64,000 nucleotides of DNA, from contig OX246741.1 of the NCBI GenBank assembly GCA_945910005.1, forward strand, positions 35,183,488-35,247,487. The letters are read 5' to 3'. The DNA is from Isoperla grammatica (Eukaryota > Arthropoda > Insecta > Plecoptera > Perlodidae). Position numbers and translations under genes: made by a program. Shown in pieces: positions 58,743-64,000 of this stretch (position 1 is its first letter; each line of letters starts with the position of its first letter). The notes beneath the pieces are model-generated. The model was not told the origin of the DNA. It saw only the letters and a list, made by a program, of their open reading frames with translations, and did no database searches.

Positions 58743-59718
58743 AGATACTCGCATCCAAACACAGGGACACCAACCCCCATCTCGACGATGATTATATTAT
58801 ATAATAAATAATAATACGGAATGTTCCTCATTTTTTGTTTCCGTGTCACTAAATTACTGGCGATGTCCTGAATACAGAAATATTTCTCTTTCACATTTTC
58901 GTAAACATTTTTAGTCACAAAAGTTAGTTGACCATTCCACGCATTGTTGCCATGCCGTTTTCAAGTTAAAAAGTAAATTATGTTGTCAGTGTTCGTAGAT
59001 GAAATGAAGTCTATTTCAGATGAGAACCAATAAATTGGGAACTGTCTACTATTCAATAAATATCCTAAATTAAATGAGTTATGTGCATAAATCTACAATG
59101 TATCTTTTATTCTTTTATAACTTATCTCGTTTCGTTTTGTAATATTATAAAACAAATTGTTGAACTATATACACTGGTCCTTGCCTGCGGAAGAGTGCTG
59201 ATCAGTATAGGCCTACTCGAAACTCGAAATATTGTATTTTAATTTTAACTGTGACACGGAACAGTGTATAGTCAGTCCCACAATTTGTTTTTTAACAATT
59301 CACCTGATTTACTAAGTTATTTTCAATATATTTTGTATTATTGTTCGCCACCGCTGCGCCTCCCTCCCCCCCAAGATTCCTATGTCGCTACAGGCGTCCC
59401 ATACACTTACCGGGCGGGCTCCTGACCGCTACACTCCATCCAGGGTAGACAATGCCATTTAACATCTGGTCCATGTGGAGGGACCCAGGGTAGCATCTTG
59501 AAGTGGGACTCCTGGTCTAAGGTCACAGTAGGTGGGTTTTAGCTAGAATATTTCCACCCGTGCAGACTAGAATGTTTCTCAACATGGCATTTGATTATTA
59601 CCTATCATATTATGCTAAAACTTATAGGCCATGTATTTATTTACAGGTTTTATTATATTTACACTGGTGGAATAATTAATTGTATTCTGTTGTAAATAAA
59701 CTCATTTTTATTATTAAT
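58743..59718. other. twist upstream intergenic; no supported gene
   Basis: AT-rich; one TAGGCCTA near 59209. May hold twist regulatory sequence, which cannot be recognised by eye. Confidence 0.4.
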
Positions 59719-59835
<117 letters not shown>

Positions 59836-60122
59836 GAATAGTTTGCAAAGGGTCTTATCAAGACTCGCGTAGGTGTATAGCGTTTAAATTATTATTTTAG
59901 TATTCTCTATATTCTTGTTCAATTGTTTTCCCCCCTATGAATAATTATGTCTCCCAAGAGTTAGAATCGCTTAGCCCTGAAAAGTGTTTGGAAATTTTAA
60001 TCATACAAATTTAAAATAAACAATAATTACACATCATGCACATACTACGGTCAGAGCTATATTCACATTTTTCATCTATACTACAAATCTAAAAAATATC
60101 AAACATTCATAATTATAGTCTA

Positions 60123-60314
60123 CTAAAAGTGACTGGGGCACGGCAATCCTCGGCGCCGCTCTATACCTCGTTGACTGAATTTACCAAGTCTTCGAACGTC
60201 GCGTAATGCGTCCTCAGCCATAAAGTGCGCGTGTTGTCCGTTGCTACCGCGCGGTGTAGACAAGCAACGCAACGCGCCAACAACGCGCGGTTCCATGAAG
60301 CGATGTAGAGTCAT
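60123..60314 (-). CDS. Possible small protein preceded by a TATA-like box
   Basis: A 63-codon minus-strand frame beginning MTLHRFMEPRVVGALRCLST in a GC-rich patch within AT-rich DNA. TATAAAAG lies ~10 bp upstream of the ATG, which is too close for a TATA box serving this ATG unless the leader is nearly absent. A donor-like GAG/GTATAG occurs inside. Function unknown. Confidence 0.22.
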   Translation of the reverse strand: MTLHRFMEPRVVGALRCLSTPRGSNGQHAHFMAEDALRDVRRLGKFSQRGIERRRGLPCPSHF

Positions 60315-62754
60315 ACCTGCTACTTTTATACACTTCTCGAAAAGGTTCGCGTTTGGTCTTCTTCGTATTTTATAAATTAATGATCTAATAAATCTTGTGA
60401 GAAAGTGTTTTTTTGGAGTGCGTTTTTTGTTTTGTATTTCTTGCTAAATTTCGTTCGTTTGGTGTTTGCGATGTCGCAACATGAGTCGGGAGGCGGCGAA
60501 GGCAGAGGGCTTCCCCCCCTCCCCCCTACCCCCTTCAACTAATGAAGCAACTGAAACCAAGATTTGTGCGTTGTGCGCGCAAAGTTAAAATCATTATTTG
60601 TATAATCTTAATATATTATAATAATATACATAATATATAATATATTAAATGTTCCCTATAATAATTCACCTGGCTGTATGTAATTAGTAATTATAAGGTT
60701 GGTGAAATAGTAACCAACGCTATAGTTACCAATAAGACTAAAAAATATATTTATTTGAAGACAATTTGATGTTTCGTGTATATTTCTGACAATATATGTA
60801 TAAACAATAAGAGCACTGAATTATTACGGATGGAAATTTGAAGACAAATGTCTTTGTACTATTTATGACTTAAATTATTTTTAGGAATTATCGTAAACCA
60901 TTTACCGTAGACCGGGCCTCGAACCCCGATCAGATGGGTTAAGCTTAATCACATATGTGAAAATATACTCTCACAATCGTTATTATAGGATACATTTTTT
61001 TAACGGGGATTAGACGGGTAAGTTGATTTATACGTTCTATTAATTTTCACTGTGAAATTATACCAGACTTTGCTTCGAAATGCAACATTTACATAGTTTA
61101 CATTTGCATTTTTCAGTATCATCAGCCAAAGAAATTTGTTTCAACACTTAGTTGGCAATATTCTTGGCACAGGCTTATCGATAAATTACTCGTACATTAT
61201 CCGGCCAGTTGTTTGCAATTCGAGTTTTAACATGTTACAATAAATTTGTTGGTGAAATGAAATTACGAATAAACAAATACAATAATAAATATGTATACAT
61301 CATATTATATGCTGGGTAGTCTAAATACACTTTGGGTAGGAATGTGGGCTACTGGGCTGCATGCAGGCGGGTCGTCACTATATAGTGTGGAAATGAATGA
61401 ACACATTTTGAGCGCAAACGCATCAATAAACAAAAACATTGAAATGATATAAACTCTCATAAAATCCATGAGTGACACCACACCCTGTTCATTTATTTTG
61501 TTTGTTATTTGAAATATACTGATTCTTGCTACGATTTTTTAATTGTCTATTTCAATAAGTCTCATCTATAGTTTCGTATTTTATATTTTACAATATTTTC
61601 CCTTATCGTACGTATGCGGGTTTTCACCTCGGTTTTATCCTTTTTTTTCAGTATTCAGTTTTCTATGTTTTGAAGGTAGTTTTCTTGAGAAAGGTAGATC
61701 ATCTCGAAAAAATTAAAATGTCCCTAGACAATTGAATGCTCTTTGCAACAATTGCAAAAACTTTGGTTATCACAAATTCTGTATTCTTAATTAAAAGTCT
61801 ACGTAGCCCGGCCTGGTGTTACGATTACAGTTTCAAAAATAAATTGTTTTTTTCTTTCTTAGCTATAGGCAATTTTACGCGCTTTTTAGTGGGCGCTGAC
61901 ATCTTGGGCGTCCGCTATTACGACCATACAACTTCCTGTCTTCTCGACGGGTCAATCCGCTAAAGAAAGATAACCTCAGATTGAACCGACGTTCAAGAAG
62001 ACTGTGCCTCAATGTAAACCGGCAAAATGATTGGAATTACAAATTATTTTCGAGAAAGTTCAAAGATGGCGAAATTATAATACTCTTAGTTTGAAAGTGT
62101 ATGTCCCGAACACATTACAAAAGTGAAATCTATCACTTAAAAATAAATGATGATTACAATATTAGTAATATTTCATAAAATAGACAGTAGGTATTAAATT
62201 CTCTAGGCCAGGGAGTTACATAATTTTTATCTCCTTGCGAACAATTTTAAATCAAAATTTCAGCATGTAGTACATTGCGATGCGAGGGTTGGCATCCCTG
62301 ACGGCAGGGGACAAACCTGACAGCTAGAATAACGCAACGTTTCATTCCTGTGACACGCGTCGCTTCCTGGCACTGAACATCCATCCAGCCTCAGGATGGG
62401 CTCGCCGAGACACATGAAGATGAACCCCCCCCCCCCCCCTCCTCCCCCTCCCCCTCCCCCGCACACAACCACAGCGACATATTTATTAGATTCGTCATTT
62501 TAATTATTAGCGAGTCCACAAAGACGGAGCGACCGTTGCAACAGCCGACAAGACGCCTCGTCATAAAGTTTTTGTCGGCGTATGAACTGGAAAGAAATGG
62601 GGGGGGGGGGGAGAGAGAGAATGAGACGCTCGTCATAAAACAACTTGATGCGGATTTAAACGACTGGGAAACAGTTTGAAGGAATGTTAATTTTGTCTTC
62701 TGAGTTTACCCCCCCCCCCCTCAACAGGATGTGTGCGTTGTGTTTAGAGGGAGC
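60315..62754. other. No supported gene
   Basis: AT-rich. The 75-codon frame at 61736-61963 is hydrophobic and unsupported. A poly-C/G cluster lies at 62425-62460 and 62598-62609. Confidence 0.5.
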
Positions 62755-62830
62755 TGAGAGGTAGACGCGAGATACTAGTTCAGAAGGTGGCCGGTTCGAT
62801 ACCAGTCACCGCAGTTGCGTAACTCAACTC
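62755..62830 (+). repeat. tRNA-like SINE head
   Basis: AGCTGAGAGGTAGACGC (A-box-like) and GGTTCGATACC (62793-62803), followed by AGTCACCGCAG. The tail is not conserved. Confidence 0.5.
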
Positions 62831-62910
62831 CCTATAGTGCAAGAGGTTTGCGGTGCTTACGGGCCCCGCGACCTAGGGCGACAACCACCGTTTTCTAATA
62901 AATGTTTTAA

Positions 62911-63103
62911 AGGCTGGTCCACACAGATTTTTAAGACATAATGCATAAGGTTTTAAGACGTTGTTGCCAAGAACAACAATGAAAACAATCTCTTAAAACT
63001 AAAACTTTGTGTGAACGCCATTACGTGTTTCCTATGATCCAACTTTACGACTACGCGTTAAACCTTAAATCGTACGTCTTAAAAATCTGTGTAGACCAGC
63101 CCT
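62911..63103. mobile_element. Harbinger-like MITE, TSD TAA/TAG
   Basis: Ends AGGCTGGTCCACACAGATTT and, inverted, AGGGCTGGTCTACACAGATT, then TTAAGACRT on both sides. Flanks are TAA (62908-62910) and TAG (63104-63106). The interior has GCATAAGGTTTTAAGAC and CGCGTTAAACCTTAA, similar in style to the 5942 element. 193 bp. Confidence 0.65.
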
Positions 63104-63275
63104 TAGGACAACAATAACTTGCACAACTATAACAGACAACGTGATAAACATAAGTAATCTGGTACCAGAAATAATTACTGTCCTCGCACTACATTTAAGT
63201 TTCCAACCCTTAAAAAGGGGGGGCTTAAAAATTCAACTTGCATACGGGCTCTGTCATTTTAAGTTACACCAGTTA

Positions 63276-63443
63276 GGCCAGAATTTACCAAACTTTTTAA
63301 TCGGTCGATTTACTAATCTCGGATTTGTTACCATAGTTTCAACAAACGTTACATACAAAATGCATGGTGGCTCCTACCGGACACCATTTTTTTATCTCCG
63401 AGTAACAGAAAATCGCCGGATTAAAGTTTGATGAAACTGGCCC
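63276..63443. mobile_element. Harbinger-like MITE, TSD TTA
   Basis: Ends GGCCAGAATTTACCAAACTT and, inverted, GGGCCAGTTTCATCAAACTT, flanked by TTA (63273-63275, 63444-63446). 168 bp. An inverted relative lies at 63839-63973. Confidence 0.65.
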
Positions 63444-63838
63444 TTAGTCACTGGTAATAGTTTACTGACGGGAGGGTTTGATACCGGTGCTTTGTTAAAT
63501 AAAAAGATCCTCGTCTTCAAATACCAGGAACATATGAATCGTATCATTTTATAGTTATAGTTGTACAAAGTAGTCCGTTTTTTCTTTCCCAATGACATGA
63601 AACGAAATGAAATTGTATGTGACGTCATCGTGAGGAAATAAAAGCTGTTTGTGAATTTATACTGTGGGCTGTTGAAAAACGTATTCCTTCTTATCAATCT
63701 CTTGACAAAATCCATTTAAAACCAATTAAAGATGAAAGATGATCGTCGATGACAACAATGCACAACAATTACAAATGCACTTTGACATAACATTTCAAAA
63801 CTAGTTGTTATTGTTGTACATTGTTATCATTGACGATC

Positions 63839-63973
63839 AAGATTTTCTGTTAAAAGGAGATCAAAAATGGCGCCCGGTAAAAGCCACCATACATTTTGTA
63901 TATAATGTTTGTTGAAACCATGGTAACCAAACCGAGATTAGTAAATCAGCCGATTAAGAAGTTTGATGAATTC
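63839..63973. mobile_element. Inverted, partial copy of the 63276 MITE
   Basis: The reverse complement matches 63280-63425 through ACTAATCTCGG, GTTTCAACAAACRTTA, ATGGTGGC and GATTTTCTGTTA. The end opposite the CGGACCTAGGGCC terminus is not recognisable. Together the two copies form a large inverted repeat with a ~400-bp spacer. Confidence 0.6.
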
Positions 63974-64000
63974 GGACCTAGGGCCTAGGGGTCCTAGATC

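Overview
This is animal nuclear DNA: AT-rich, gene-poor and crowded with repeats. One gene is recognised with confidence, a homologue of the bHLH transcription factor Twist on the minus strand. Its first exon (57555-58359) holds the bHLH domain. Its second exon (52427-52578) holds the C-terminal WR motif. A 4,976-bp intron separates them and the reading frame is kept across the splice. The host is a bilaterian, probably an invertebrate. An arthropod such as a crustacean fits the Twist C-terminus and the repeat content, but that is a guess.

Layout. 1-6.8 kb is non-coding, with pogo/Tigger-like and Harbinger-like miniature elements and a long TTTA microsatellite. 6.95-18.0 kb is a nearly pristine BEL/Pao LTR retrotransposon, split by a Ty3/gypsy (Mag-like) retrotransposon in the opposite orientation. 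Both have complete LTR pairs and 5-bp target duplications. The BEL element lies in one unit of a ~411-bp tandem duplication, and the neighbouring unit (18250-18661) preserves the empty target site.

20.3-28.1 kb is the most unusual region. A perfect 15-bp inverted repeat with a perfect 8-bp target duplication (hAT type) encloses 7.8 kb. Nested inside is a 7.25-kb unit with its own ~45-bp inverted ends and an imperfect 16-bp flanking direct repeat. That unit carries two ~0.9-kb satellite arrays (16-bp monomers in a 160-bp higher-order repeat), a 460-bp CGACAA microsatellite, a 650-bp ATGT microsatellite, and another hAT-like element. No transposase was seen in it.

28-52 kb and 58.4-64 kb are intergenic. 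They hold many short non-autonomous elements whose ends and target duplications can be read directly: hAT-type (8-bp duplications, often with poly-G just inside the ends), Harbinger-type (TTA/TAA), foldback elements nested in one another, and tRNA-derived SINEs. A few short open frames with splice-like edges are listed as low-confidence exons. No tRNA, rRNA or CRISPR locus is supported. The retrotransposon genes serve only their own transposition, and twist is the only gene with a clear host function.
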